NCBI GenBank assembly: GCA_964621165.1
Contig: CAZULC010000004.1
Coordinates: 91,046-155,045 of the forward strand
From: UMGS1696 sp964621165
GTDB lineage: Bacteria; Bacillota; Clostridia; Oscillospirales; CAG-272
Direction of reading: 5' to 3'
Length of the DNA: 64,000 nt
The notes beneath the pieces are model-generated. The model made no database searches and was not told the DNA's origin. It worked only from the letters and a program-made list of their open reading frames with translations. Shown piece after piece: positions 16,075 to 25,087 of this stretch (the first letter of the stretch is position 1; every line of letters starts with the position of its first letter). The position numbers and the translations under genes were made by a program.

Positions 16075-16555
16075 TTTTATGATCCTTTCGCGTAAATCTA
16101 ACTTACGCCGCTTGAACACCATGATTTCCGGAACTGTTCCTTCCGCACCGTATTCGCAGACACAAAGATAATTCTCGTCTGCAACGATTCCGTAGAGCCG
16201 GTCGGAGCCGATTTTCTTCATCTGGTTGCTGAGATACACCACTCGTCCTGACAAAATTTAACATTGCTTCCATTTAACAGGGAATAGGTCATGTTTATGT
16301 ATGAGCCGGTGAAGGTGTTGAGGAACTTCACTTCCTCTATGTTGGCAATGCCAAGCGCGTTGAACTCATGGACCAGCTCTTCATTGAGGGGGCAGGGGCT
16401 GTGAAGGATTTTCCGTGGTTTTCGCACCTTTCCTCGCCGCAGCACACCGCTATCATGCACGTCCCGACAAAGGGCTTTCCGCAGGTCTCCCCGCAACTCT
16501 TGCAGTTTGGCTTGAATGGACATTCACTGCAATCAATTCCACAAATTGCTTTCAT
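16075..16555 (-). pseudogene. DUF3795-family cysteine-rich protein, two frameshifts
   Basis: Starts MKAICGIDCSECPFKPNCKS and continues through GEERCENHGK; after a shift near 16400 (A-run one short) it reads PCPLNEELVHEFNALGIANI, ending VKF; after a second shift near 16250 (T-run one short) it reads GRVVYLSNQMKKIGSDRLY and CVCEYGAEGTVPEIMVFKRR. The order matches DUF3795 proteins, which carry an N-terminal cysteine cluster. Function unknown. Both lesions are one-base homopolymer contractions. Confidence 0.72.
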
Positions 16556-16601
16556 TTTGAATATCTCATTTTTGTATAAATTTTATATTTCTCGGATGGA
16601 G

Positions 16602-17081
16602 TCAAACGCTGACAACAACGTCGACCTCGTCCGGGGTTGGCTTTTCAAATATAGAATTAAACTTTGCCGCGATGTTTTCGTCAATGTAGTACGCACCGAC
16701 TTTGTCATCCAGCACCGCCTGATTCCGGCTGTCAATCCGCTGATGCCACACTGCATCACAAATGTCAATGTAGTGAAGCTCAAACACAATCCCGCGGGAG
16801 GTGAAGTAGTCCAGAGCATATTTACGCTCGGCTTTCGTCCAGAATCCCCAGTCGAAGATTATGTCAATTCCGTTTTCAATCAGTTCCAGTGCCTTGCCGT
16901 AGAGGTATTTTTTTACTCGCTCTACGTATGTATCGTGCGTGTCCCTGCAGTGCTGACCGAAAAGCGCGAGCATAATCTCGTCCACTGACAGAACGACGGC
17001 CTTCATCTTCCGGCTCAACTCATGTGCATATGTGCTTTTTCCCGCGCAGACCTTCCTGCAGGTGCATATAACCTTTGCCAT
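16602..17081 (-). CDS. P-loop ATPase/kinase-like protein with an altered Walker A
   Basis: A 159-residue small P-loop NTPase of the zeta-toxin/chloramphenicol-phosphotransferase-like AAA_33 type: N-terminal VICTCRKVCAGKSTYAHEL, then a DEIMLALFG segment and DIIFDWGFW strand. The usual first glycine of the Walker A (GxxxxGKST) is replaced by Arg (RKVCAGKST), which may weaken nucleotide binding and fits the decay seen in its neighbours. The frame is intact. Likely substrate unknown. Confidence 0.7.
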   Translation of the reverse strand: MAKVICTCRKVCAGKSTYAHELSRKMKAVVLSVDEIMLALFGQHCRDTHDTYVERVKKYLYGKALELIENGIDIIFDWGFWTKAERKYALDYFTSRGIVFELHYIDICDAVWHQRIDSRNQAVLDDKVGAYYIDENIAAKFNSIFEKPTPDEVDVVVSV

Positions 17082-17125
17082 AATTCACTCCTGAATATGA
17101 TTGTATAAAATATAATTATAAAATC

Positions 17126-17883
17126 TTATATAGGCGTTCTCGCCAAATACAGAACATACCTGTCGTTGAACACTACGCGGTTCCCGTTTTCCCGCACGGT
17201 TTTGTAAAGTCCATCGAAAAATTTCGTCCTGTACGGCTCTGGAATCACGATGTGGCCGCAGTGGGTCCCGCAGTAGGCAACGTATTCGTCAGCTGTAAAC
17301 TCACGCCTGCCCGGATATTCCCGCCGCACAATTTCAATGTAGCCGTAATTCACCGCGTTGTCGTATTTAAACCTGCCGTGTACATACTCGCATTCTGGCT
17401 TGAAATACTCCGAGTACACCCGCTGGATTTTTTCGTACAACGCTTCATTTGTCGATTTGTACTCGCTTATTATGTACATCATCGCCAACATTCCACCGGG
17501 CTTGAGTAAATCGTATGTTTTGGAAAACGCGCACTCCTCGGGGAGCCACTGAATCGTGGCGGCGAAGTAGATTACGTCGAACCGTGCATCCCCAAAGTCA
17601 TGGGTGATGAAGTCGTTGTTTACAATGTGAAAGTTCCTGCGCCCGCCGTATTTTTTTAGCATCATTTCGTATAATGCTCGCCCAGCTCGATGGCGTGATA
17701 ATCACATCACGCGTCTAAAACAGGGTCGGTTGCCTGTCCTGTTCCCGGACCTAACTCAAGCACAGTTTTCCCCGGACTGATTCCTGCGAATTTGATGAAG
17801 TCGGAAAACAGCGCGGGTGAATATCGTGCTCGGTATTTGTCAAACTGTTCCGGGATTGTGTCGAAAACACGTCTGAATTCCAA
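17126..17883 (-). pseudogene. Class I SAM-dependent methyltransferase, broken
   Basis: From a TTG near 17883 the - strand reads EFRRVFDTIPEQFDKYRARY and motif I VLELGPGTGQ, then meets TGA at about 17706 (DA-stop-CDYHAIELG, where Gly is expected), then a one-base A-run contraction before MMLKKYGGRRNFHIVNNDF and the rest: RFDVIYFAATIQWLPEE, LLKPGGMLAMMY. Intact length would be about 253 residues. A nonsense codon plus a frameshift, and loss of the ATG start, support true decay. Small-molecule methyltransferase by fold; substrate unknown. Confidence 0.78.
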
Positions 17884-17891
17884 ATTTTACC

Positions 17892-18464
17892 TTAAAAACT
17901 AATAATTTCCAAATGCTCGAGGAGGATTTTCACGCCTATCAGCACGAGAATGACCCCGCCTGCGATTTCGGCTTTGCTCTTGTATTTGAGTCCGAAGATG
18001 TTTCCCACCTTGAGTCCGATTCCTGACAGCACAAATGTAATCACGCCGATAAACAAAACCGCTGCGATAATGTTCACGTCAGGCAACAGCGCAAAGGTCA
18101 CGCCAACCGCAAGAGCATCAATACTGGTAGCCACTGCCATGACGAGCATTGTTTTAAATCCGAACGAATCCCCGCCGACGCCGTCCTCATCCTTTGAAAA
18201 GCTTTCCTTTATCATGTTGACGCCGATCAGCAAGAGAAGGGCAAAGGCAATCCAGTGGTCGAAAGCCGTGATGTATTCTTCAAACGTGGAGCCGAGCATA
18301 TAACCCAGCGCCGGCATCAACGCCTGAAATCCGCCGAACCACGCGCCGATTATAAAGTAGTGCCTGAAGCTGATTTTCTTCGCCGCCAGACCCTTGCACA
18401 CGGAAACGGCGAAAGCGTCCATGGAAAGTCCGATGGCTATGAGCAGAAGTTCAATAAATCCCAT
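17892..18464 (-). CDS. mntP: Manganese efflux pump MntP
   Basis: Inner-membrane Mn(II) exporter, 190 residues with six membrane segments in two related halves. Conserved acidic/polar motifs are visible: IGLSMDAFAVSVCKGL in the first half and ATSIDALAVGVTFAL in the second. Start ATG 18464 has CGGAGGA upstream. No yybP-ykoY manganese riboswitch is evident in its 5' UTR, unlike many mntP genes. Confidence 0.95.
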   Translation of the reverse strand: MGFIELLLIAIGLSMDAFAVSVCKGLAAKKISFRHYFIIGAWFGGFQALMPALGYMLGSTFEEYITAFDHWIAFALLLLIGVNMIKESFSKDEDGVGGDSFGFKTMLVMAVATSIDALAVGVTFALLPDVNIIAAVLFIGVITFVLSGIGLKVGNIFGLKYKSKAEIAGGVILVLIGVKILLEHLEIISF

Positions 18465-18497
18465 GTTTTCCTCCGATTTAAAGCAAAAATTTACAAT

Positions 18498-18526
18498 AGT
18501 ATATCACACGGCGGCAAAAAAGTCAA
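18498..18526 (-). promoter_or_regulatory. Promoter of mntP
   Basis: On the - strand TTGACT (18526-18521), 17-base spacer, TATACT (18503-18498). Confidence 0.75.
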
Positions 18527-18759
18527 TAAAATATTCTTTTTTTTTAATATTAAATTGTCTACACCATGACGAATCCGGAGCATATACTGGTACAGAAATC
18601 CGATATTTTTTAAATAATAAAAATTTATGACAACTTAGCATGGCATATAGCTGTGAAACAGCACAAAAATAAATTGATATAATGTGGTAAAATTAGCATA
18701 AATAGTCATAAAATCCGGATAGGAAACCAAGGGTTGCGGAAACTGCTTACAAAAGTTGG
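18527..18759. other. Non-coding stretch between mntP and the glmM operon
   Basis: An AT-rich intergenic interval of about 360 bases in total (18465-18823). Apart from the two promoters I see only a small AGCTGTGAAACAGC hairpin near 18649 and no riboswitch or glmS ribozyme signature. Confidence 0.5.
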
Positions 18760-18788
18760 TTGTAAAGATCATTTTTATAGAGTATAAT
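18760..18788 (+). promoter_or_regulatory. Promoter of the HTH-glmM/glmS operon
   Basis: TTGTAA (18760-18765), 17-base spacer, TATAAT (18783-18788); GAGGAG ribosome binding site follows at 18812-18817. Confidence 0.75.
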
Positions 18789-18823
18789 ATCATACGATAA
18801 AAAAATACCCGAGGAGAGTAAAT

Positions 18824-20455
18824 ATGACAATCGGCAAGAAAATCACATGGCTCAGAACCAGATTAAATATGTCACAGGAGGAGTTTTCCGAAAAACTGCA
18901 GGTGTCCCGTCAGTCCGTCTCGAAATGGGAAATGGACTCGGCTTACCCGCGAATCGACAAAATCATACAGATGTGCGATATGTTCGGCGTGACTGCTGAC
19001 GACCTGCTACGCGATGACATTGCAATTGATGGCGGAGACGAATCAAAGCCTGCGGCGAAAAACTACAATGGTCACTATTTCGGCACCGACGGCTTCCGGG
19101 GGGAGGCAAATGTTGACCTGACCGGCGAGCAGGCGTTCAAGGTGGGGCGTTTTCTCGGCTGGTACTACGCAAATCCATTGTCTGGATGCAGAGACCGCAA
19201 CTACAAACCCAAATTCGTCATAGGCAAAGACACACGGCGGTCCAGCTACATGCTTGAGTACGCAATATGCGCGGGAATCACGGCGTCCGGCGGCGATACA
19301 TACATGCTCCACGTGACCACAACTCCCAGCGTCTCCTACGTCACAAAGCAGGACAGTTTCGACTGCGGAATCATGATTTCGGCTTCCCACAACTCCTTCG
19401 AGGACAACGGAATCAAGCTCGTCAACCGCTTCGGCGAGAAAATGGACGACCAGACAATCTCCCTCATTGAAGCCTACCTCGACGGAAAGATGGACGTACT
19501 TCTCCCCTACGGCGGTACTGACCTGCCCCTTGCGAAAAAAGAGCGGCTGGGTGCGATCATCGACTATGTTTCGGGACGTAACCGCTACATGGGCTACCTT
19601 ATTTCAATCGTTTCCCACTCATTCCGGTCAATGCGGATCGGACTCGACTGCGCAAACGGCTCCTCGTGGATGATAGCTCCCGCGATTTTTGAGGCTCTCG
19701 GCGCCACGGTTTACGTGATCAACGCTCACCCCGACGGACAGAACATAAATCAGGACGCCGGCTCTACCCATATAGAAGGACTGTGTAGAACCGTGCATGA
19801 GCAGCATCTTGACGTAGGCTTCGCTTTCGACGGTGACGCTGACCGGTGCATCGCGGTGGATGAAAACGGAAACGTAATCAGCGGCGACCACATCCTCTAT
19901 ATCCTCGCTAACCAGATGAAGCGGAAGGGAATCCTCGACCACGATACAATTGTGGCTACGGTAATGTCGAATGCCGGACTTTCGAAGGCTCTCTCTGAGG
20001 TGGGAATCAGCACAATCAAGACCGCTGTGGGCGACAGATACGTCTATGAGGAAATGATGAAGGACGGCTACCTCCTCGGCGGCGAACAGTCCGGACACAT
20101 CATAATGCAGAAATACGCCACCACCGGCGACGGAATCCTGACAGCCCTCATGCTCATGGAGGAAATGCTCGACCGCAAGACTACCCTTGGCAAGCTGGCG
20201 TCTCCCGTGAAGATATTCCCCCAGTCCCTCATCAACGTAAAGGTCAACGACAAAACCGCCGCCGTTGAGGACGAGGAAGTCAAGTCCCTCTGCGGGCAGA
20301 TTGAAAAAGAGCTTGGTGTGGACGGCAGAATCCTTTTGAGAAAAAGCGGCACGGAAGCTGTGATAAGGGTCATGGTTGAGTGTGAAAATCCGGAAAAATG
20401 CACATTATACGCTGAAAGAATGGCAAATCTGATAAAGGAGAGGCACGGAGTATGA
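18824..20455 (+). CDS. glmM: Fusion of an XRE helix-turn-helix to phosphoglucosamine mutase
   Basis: Residues 1-62 form a complete Cro/C1 helix-turn-helix (LNMSQEEFSEKLQVSRQSVS, KWEMDSAYPRIDKIIQMC). After a roughly 20-residue linker, the alpha-D-phosphohexomutase fold begins at FGTDGFRGEAN (residue 86). Catalytic landmarks are all present: phosphoserine loop ISASHN (Ser188), metal loop DGDADRC, sugar loop GGEQSGHI and phosphate-binding RKSGTEAVIRVMVE; the last two favour GlmM (glucosamine-6-P to glucosamine-1-P) over phosphomannomutase. Total 543 residues, about 95 more than usual. Both parts share one ATG (18824) with a strong ribosome binding site and no internal start with one. It leads an operon with a hexapeptide protein (4-base overlap) and glmS, so the DNA-binding part could let pathway flux regulate the operon; that role is inference. 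Confidence 0.88.
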   Translation: MTIGKKITWLRTRLNMSQEEFSEKLQVSRQSVSKWEMDSAYPRIDKIIQMCDMFGVTADDLLRDDIAIDGGDESKPAAKNYNGHYFGTDGFRGEANVDLTGEQAFKVGRFLGWYYANPLSGCRDRNYKPKFVIGKDTRRSSYMLEYAICAGITASGGDTYMLHVTTTPSVSYVTKQDSFDCGIMISASHNSFEDNGIKLVNRFGEKMDDQTISLIEAYLDGKMDVLLPYGGTDLPLAKKERLGAIIDYVSGRNRYMGYLISIVSHSFRSMRIGLDCANGSSWMIAPAIFEALGATVYVINAHPDGQNINQDAGSTHIEGLCRTVHEQHLDVGFAFDGDADRCIAVDENGNVISGDHILYILANQMKRKGILDHDTIVATVMSNAGLSKALSEVGISTIKTAVGDRYVYEEMMKDGYLLGGEQSGHIIMQKYATTGDGILTALMLMEEMLDRKTTLGKLASPVKIFPQSLINVKVNDKTAAVEDEEVKSLCGQIEKELGVDGRILLRKSGTEAVIRVMVECENPEKCTLYAERMANLIKERHGV

Positions 20456-21117
20456 TAAAATATTTTAAAGAAATCCTCTCCTCCCGGGCGACGCTTCTCT
20501 GGGAAGATATGGAAAAATGCGCCTACCCGTGGGAAATTCTGCCTTGTCTCAAGGAGCTTGTAAAAAAACTCGGAGCTGAGCTGGAAAAAACCGGAAAATA
20601 TAAAAAAATCGGCGAGGATGTGTGGGCGGCTGAGGACGCGGTGATTGCGAAAAGCGCGGAGATACACGGTCCATGCGTAATCGGTGAGGGAAGCGAGATC
20701 CGCCACTGCGCCTATATAAGAGGAAGCGTTCTTGTAGGAAACGGATGCGTGGTGGGAAACTCAACGGAACTAAAAAACTGCGTCCTGTTTGACAAGACCG
20801 CCGTACCCCACTACAACTACGTCGGCGACTCAATTCTGGGCTTCAAGTCCCACCTCGGAGCAGGCTCGGTAATATCCAACCTGAAAACCGACGAGACAAA
20901 CGTATGTGCTACAGTTGACGGAGTCCGCTTTGACACAGGACGGCGGAAGTTCGGCGCGGTTCTCGGGGACTTTGCCAACGCCGGATGCGGATGCGTTATA
21001 AATCCCGGTTCAATTGTGGGAAAAGGAAGCCGCATATACCCCGAAAGCGTGGTGAGAGGTGAGGTTCCGTCGGAGTCGATTTACAAAAGTCGGGACAATA
21101 TTGTGCCAATCAAATAA
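20452..21117 (+). CDS. Left-handed beta-helix (hexapeptide-repeat) sugar-nucleotide-type transferase
   Basis: 221 residues. After a helical N-terminal region there are hexapeptide repeats (IHGPCVIGEGSEIRHCAYIR, VLVGNGCVVGNSTELKNCVL) and glycine-rich turns (GDSILGFKSHLGAGSVISNL), as in the acetyltransferase half of GlmU and in UDP-GlcNAc pyrophosphorylase-like proteins. No nucleotidyltransferase Rossmann domain is present. Between glmM and glmS, it may acetylate glucosamine-1-P or a related amino sugar; a uridylyltransferase would have to be elsewhere. ATGA overlap with the upstream gene. Confidence 0.75.
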   Translation: MIKYFKEILSSRATLLWEDMEKCAYPWEILPCLKELVKKLGAELEKTGKYKKIGEDVWAAEDAVIAKSAEIHGPCVIGEGSEIRHCAYIRGSVLVGNGCVVGNSTELKNCVLFDKTAVPHYNYVGDSILGFKSHLGAGSVISNLKTDETNVCATVDGVRFDTGRRKFGAVLGDFANAGCGCVINPGSIVGKGSRIYPESVVRGEVPSESIYKSRDNIVPIK

Positions 21118-21147
21118 TTATCATAACAGAATCAATTGAGGTGATTT

Positions 21148-22938
21148 ATGTGTGGAATCATAGGATACAGCGGAAGAGAAAGCGCAATCGAATACCTGCT
21201 TGGTGGGCTTGAAACACTTGAATACCGCGGCTACGACTCGGTTGGAGTGGCTCAGTCATACGAAAACGGCCGGATTGAAATAAGAAAAACCGACGGCAAA
21301 ATCATCTCTCTCAAAAAAAGCCTTGACGAAAGTCCAATGAAGCCGTCCTTCTGCGGAATCGGACATACACGCTGGGCGACCCATGGCGAACCATCCGAGA
21401 CAAACGCGCATCCTCACAGAGCCGGGAAAACCGTCCTTGTCCACAACGGAATCATCGAAAACTACGCGGAAATCGCCGCATCCCTCGGTGAATCTTACTC
21501 TCTCAAGTCGGACACAGACACGGAAACTGCTGCATGTCTGATCGACAAATGTGTAAGCAGATGCGGGGACATAATAAAGGGAACTTTCGCCGCACTCGGA
21601 CAGATGAAGGGATCATACGCTTTCGTCTTCATGAACGAGGACTGCCCGGGCAAAATTTTCGCCGTCCGGAAGGGAAGCCCGCTAATTGCCGCGGAAAACA
21701 AAAACGGCTGCTTTTTTGCCTCGGATGTTACCGCGCTCATGGGACTGTGCGGAGAGTTCTACCGGCTTGACGAGGGAATAATCGCAGTCTCCGACAGAAG
21801 CAGAGCAGGATTCAGCTTCTACGATAGAAACGGCAGGACTGACACGCCGGTCATGGAAAAAATCACATGGTCTACGGAAGCCGCGAAAAAAGGCGGATAT
21901 TCCCACTACATGCTCAAGGAAATCAACGAAGAGCCGGAAGTCATAGAAAAAACCGTCTCCCACTGCCTGAAAAACGGCCTGCCTGACTTCGGGAACATGT
22001 TTGACGGTGTGGAAGCGGTGAAAATCGTCGCCTGCGGGTCTGCAATGCACGCCGGACTTGTGGGACTGCACGTTATCGAGAAGCTGGCGAAAATTCCGGT
22101 CAGCGTGGAAGCCGCAAGCGAATTCAGGTACAGGGAACCCGTCATCGGAAAGGATAGCGCCGTCATCTTCATCTCCCAGTCAGGTGAAACCGCCGATACA
22201 TTGGCCGCACTGCGTTACATAAAAAAATCCGGCGCGAAACTGCTGTCCATCGTCAACGTACCCGGCTCCACATTGGCCCGTGAGTCCGACAACGTTATCT
22301 ACACCCAAGCCGGACCGGAGATAGCCGTAGCCACGACAAAGGCCTACATGACCCAGTGCGCGGTTCTGTACATAATAGCGGCTCACCTCAGCCTGATAAA
22401 TGGACTATTAACCGAAGACGAGTGCAAAAAATTCTGCCGCAGACTCATGACCGACGTACCCGGCGCCGTTGAATACGTCGTAAAACTCGATGACACTGAA
22501 AAAACTGCCGAAAAAATACGCAGTAAGGAGCACTTTTTCTTCATCGGACGGGGCCTTGACTGGGCTGTCTCCGCCGAAGGCTCGCTGAAGCTCAAGGAAA
22601 TTTCTTACATCCACAGCGAAGCCTACGCCGCGGGAGAGCTGAAGCACGGCACAATTTCGCTGATTGAAGAGGGAACTCCCACGATTGCGGTAATCACCGA
22701 CCCAGCTCTGTATGAGAAGACCATGACGTCCCTGCGTGAGGTAAAGTCCCGTGGAGGAGAGACATATGTCCTGTCAGCGTCTCCTGAAGCGGATCTGACC
22801 ATTCCCGAACTCGACTCGCTTCTTGGAATGTTCCCTGCGGTGGCAAAGCTCCAGCTGCTGGCATACCATACGGCAGTTCTGCGCGGCTGTGACGTTGACA
22901 AGCCGAGAAACCTCGCAAAATCCGTGACGGTGGAGTGA
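21148..22938 (+). CDS. glmS: Glutamine-fructose-6-phosphate aminotransferase (isomerizing)
   Basis: Makes glucosamine-6-phosphate from fructose-6-phosphate and glutamine, the first step to UDP-GlcNAc. The 596-residue protein starts MCGIIGYSG, so Cys2 is the N-terminal nucleophile of the glutaminase domain (GHTRWATHGEPSETNAHPH). The two SIS domains carry CGSAMHAG, ISQSGETADT and RGLDWAVSAEGSLKLKEISY; it ends KPRNLAKSVTVE. It lies 30 bases after the hexapeptide gene, so no glmS ribozyme precedes it; control could instead come from the upstream HTH-GlmM. Confidence 0.97.
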   Translation: MCGIIGYSGRESAIEYLLGGLETLEYRGYDSVGVAQSYENGRIEIRKTDGKIISLKKSLDESPMKPSFCGIGHTRWATHGEPSETNAHPHRAGKTVLVHNGIIENYAEIAASLGESYSLKSDTDTETAACLIDKCVSRCGDIIKGTFAALGQMKGSYAFVFMNEDCPGKIFAVRKGSPLIAAENKNGCFFASDVTALMGLCGEFYRLDEGIIAVSDRSRAGFSFYDRNGRTDTPVMEKITWSTEAAKKGGYSHYMLKEINEEPEVIEKTVSHCLKNGLPDFGNMFDGVEAVKIVACGSAMHAGLVGLHVIEKLAKIPVSVEAASEFRYREPVIGKDSAVIFISQSGETADTLAALRYIKKSGAKLLSIVNVPGSTLARESDNVIYTQAGPEIAVATTKAYMTQCAVLYIIAAHLSLINGLLTEDECKKFCRRLMTDVPGAVEYVVKLDDTEKTAEKIRSKEHFFFIGRGLDWAVSAEGSLKLKEISYIHSEAYAAGELKHGTISLIEEGTPTIAVITDPALYEKTMTSLREVKSRGGETYVLSASPEADLTIPELDSLLGMFPAVAKLQLLAYHTAVLRGCDVDKPRNLAKSVTVE

Positions 22939-22947
22939 AATCAAAAT

Positions 22948-22977
22948 AAAAGTATCTCGAAAGAGGTACTTTTTTAT
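22948..22977 (+). terminator. Intrinsic terminator after glmS
   Basis: AAGTATCTC-GAAA-GAGGTACTT hairpin with a GNRA-type loop, followed by TTTTTATTT. Confidence 0.85.
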
Positions 22978-23006
22978 TTATTTAAATTAAATTTTATTGT
23001 CGATTC

Positions 23007-23035
23007 TTGATTTCATAACATATTTATACTATAAT
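23007..23035 (+). promoter_or_regulatory. Promoter of the AI-2E-family permease gene
   Basis: TTGATT (23007-23012), 17-base spacer, TATAAT (23030-23035). Confidence 0.7.
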
Positions 23036-23069
23036 GTATTTTGACAAATTTTATTAAGGGGTAAGAGAT

Positions 23070-24365
23070 GTGTTTTTTTCGCTGAAAAATAAAAAATACG
23101 CGCAGATTGTCGCTTATGTCCTGCTGACGGCCTGCGTAATAATCATATTTTACCTGTTTATCGCAAACCTGAACTCCGTAAAAGCCGGAATTGACAAGTT
23201 TTTCTACGTCACGTCCCCGCTGATATACGGCTTCATTATCGCATACATCCTCACGCCGTTTCTGAAAATCTGCGAGAAGTATGTCCTGCGGTTCAAAAAA
23301 GATTCGTGGGCCGAAAAAAAGCTCAAGCGTCCTCTCGGGGTGCTGATGTCCGTGATTTTCCTCGTTCTTATCGTTACAGTTGTAGTGGTTCTGATTATTC
23401 CGCAAGTCGGCAATAGCTTCATGGAACTGGAAACCCAAATCAACGGCTACATCGTCGCGGCTCAGAATCTCGTGGACAAAATTGTACGGGACTTCCCCCT
23501 GTTCAACGGCAGATACGAAAATTTGTCCGAATTCTTGGACGTAAACGAAATTTCCACCGACATCAAGAGCTTCATCTCCGGCTTCTATGGATATCTTGAA
23601 ATGGGTGCGAAATACGTGATTTCCTACGCCGGAAGCTTTGTTATCGAGGTGAAAAACGCCCTCATCGGACTTATTGTGTCGATTTACCTCATGCTGTCCA
23701 AAGAAAAACTGATTGCAAAGCTCAAGCGCACATTAGCCTCCATGCTCAGCCGCCGCCACTATGTAAACCTTGTCAGCCTTGCCCGGTTCACGGATAAAAC
23801 CGTCGGCGGATTCATTATCGGCAAAATCATCGACTCCCTAATAATCGGCGTGTTTACGTTTATCGTAATGTCAATCATCGGCATGCCCTTTACCCCGCTC
23901 ATCAGCATGATTATCGGAATTACAAACATAATCCCATTCTTCGGTCCTTTTATCGGCGCGATTCCCAGTGCGTTCATAATTTTCATAGCAGAGCCGAAAA
24001 TGACAATCTGGTTCGTCATCATGATTCTTGTGATTCAGCAGATTGACGGAAACATAATCGGCCCCAAAATTTTGGGAGATTCCACCGGACTTTCGTCCCT
24101 CGCCGTACTCATTTCCATCACCATAGCCGGAGGATTTTTCGGTGTGGCAGGCATGATTTTAGGAGTTCCCGCCGCCGCTATAATCTGCGCTTTGATACGT
24201 CAGAAAATCGACGCGCGTCTTCGTGAAAAGGGCAGGGAAACCACGCTTGATTATTACTACGACGACCCTCCCCGGCGGGATTTTGACAAGGAATCGATTT
24301 TTCTTCCCAAAGAAGACATGCCGGAGGAGGACAAAAATCCTGATTCACCGCCGTACGACGAATAA
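23070..24365 (+). CDS. AI-2E-family (PerM/YdiK-type) membrane protein
   Basis: Multi-span membrane protein of the AI-2 exporter-like superfamily, 431 residues, starting at GTG with AAGGGG upstream. Eight hydrophobic segments are visible in the typical arrangement: two N-terminal pairs, a soluble central region (about residues 110-190), and a C-terminal bundle with GFIIGKIIDSLIIGV, PFFGPFIGAIPSAFI and DGNIIGPKILGDSTGLSSL, the conserved family motif. The tail is charged (DDPPRRDF). Members include Na+/H+ antiporters and quorum signal exporters; the substrate here is unknown. Confidence 0.85.
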   Translation: MFFSLKNKKYAQIVAYVLLTACVIIIFYLFIANLNSVKAGIDKFFYVTSPLIYGFIIAYILTPFLKICEKYVLRFKKDSWAEKKLKRPLGVLMSVIFLVLIVTVVVVLIIPQVGNSFMELETQINGYIVAAQNLVDKIVRDFPLFNGRYENLSEFLDVNEISTDIKSFISGFYGYLEMGAKYVISYAGSFVIEVKNALIGLIVSIYLMLSKEKLIAKLKRTLASMLSRRHYVNLVSLARFTDKTVGGFIIGKIIDSLIIGVFTFIVMSIIGMPFTPLISMIIGITNIIPFFGPFIGAIPSAFIIFIAEPKMTIWFVIMILVIQQIDGNIIGPKILGDSTGLSSLAVLISITIAGGFFGVAGMILGVPAAAIICALIRQKIDARLREKGRETTLDYYYDDPPRRDFDKESIFLPKEDMPEEDKNPDSPPYDE

Positions 24366-24445
24366 AATTCTTCATTTAATATAATACTATAAAAAAGGCG
24401 GATTCTGGCTGGATCCGCTTAATCCAAAATTATAAGGAGTATAAG

Positions 24446-25084
24446 ATGAAAAAAATTCTTTCTCTCATTCTCGCCGTACTGATGCTTATGGCTGCAATGA
24501 CGTCCTGCTCGGATAAAAACGAAGACGGGACTACACCCGATTCACAGCAAAGCGAAACCGAAGAGACAGCCGGAAACGCCGGAACCTCGTCAAACGGAGG
24601 AGAGCTGACCACGCGCGATCCTTTTGAAGTTCTCGAGAGCATCTGGGCTCGATATGAAGACGACGAGAAATTCCCAACAGCTGGAGGGGACTTCAGTGAG
24701 GAGAACAGCGTAATAGACGCACCAGGAGTCTTCAGCACAAGCGATGCGGAATACCTCGACAGCATGCTTGGACTTCCTGCGGCTGACGTGGAGAAAATAA
24801 AAAGTGCGGCATCACTTATGCACATGATGAACGCAAATACCTTCACAGGGGCAGCTTATGCCGTCAAGAACTCTGATGATATAGCGACTATTGTAGATGA
24901 CATAAAGGAGAACATTCTTAGTCGTCAATGGATGTGCGGCTTTCCAGATACTCTTGTAATTTACTCAATTGATGACTGTATAGTATCAGCTTTCGGTAAT
25001 GCGGAAATAATCAAAACCTTCCAGTCAAAAGTGACGTCTGCATACGATAACGCCGTTCTTGAGGCAGAAGAATCACTGATTTAA
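24446..25084 (+). CDS. Lipoprotein (DUF4358-like) of a surface acylation cassette
   Basis: A signal peptide with lipobox (LMAAMTSC, Cys21) is followed by an acidic Thr/Ser-rich linker and a C-terminal domain (LGLPAADVEKIKSAASLMHM, VDDIKENILSRQ) resembling DUF4358 lipoproteins. These commonly accompany MBOAT and DHHW genes in Clostridia, and both follow here within 10 bases. A role in exporting or presenting acyl groups outside the membrane is inferred from context. 212 residues. Confidence 0.7.
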   Translation: MKKILSLILAVLMLMAAMTSCSDKNEDGTTPDSQQSETEETAGNAGTSSNGGELTTRDPFEVLESIWARYEDDEKFPTAGGDFSEENSVIDAPGVFSTSDAEYLDSMLGLPAADVEKIKSAASLMHMMNANTFTGAAYAVKNSDDIATIVDDIKENILSRQWMCGFPDTLVIYSIDDCIVSAFGNAEIIKTFQSKVTSAYDNAVLEAEESLI

Positions 25085-25087
25085 GCC

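Noticed and set aside
17884..18530. Manganese riboswitch before mntP
   Set aside because: The 5' UTR from the promoter at 18498 is only about 30 bases.
18394..18630. ORF on the + strand upstream of the glmM operon
   Set aside because: It runs antisense to mntP, has no ribosome binding site and its composition matches a shadow frame.
21118..21147. glmS ribozyme upstream of glmS
   Set aside because: Only 30 bases separate glmS from the preceding gene, and the leader at 18789-18823 is too short as well.
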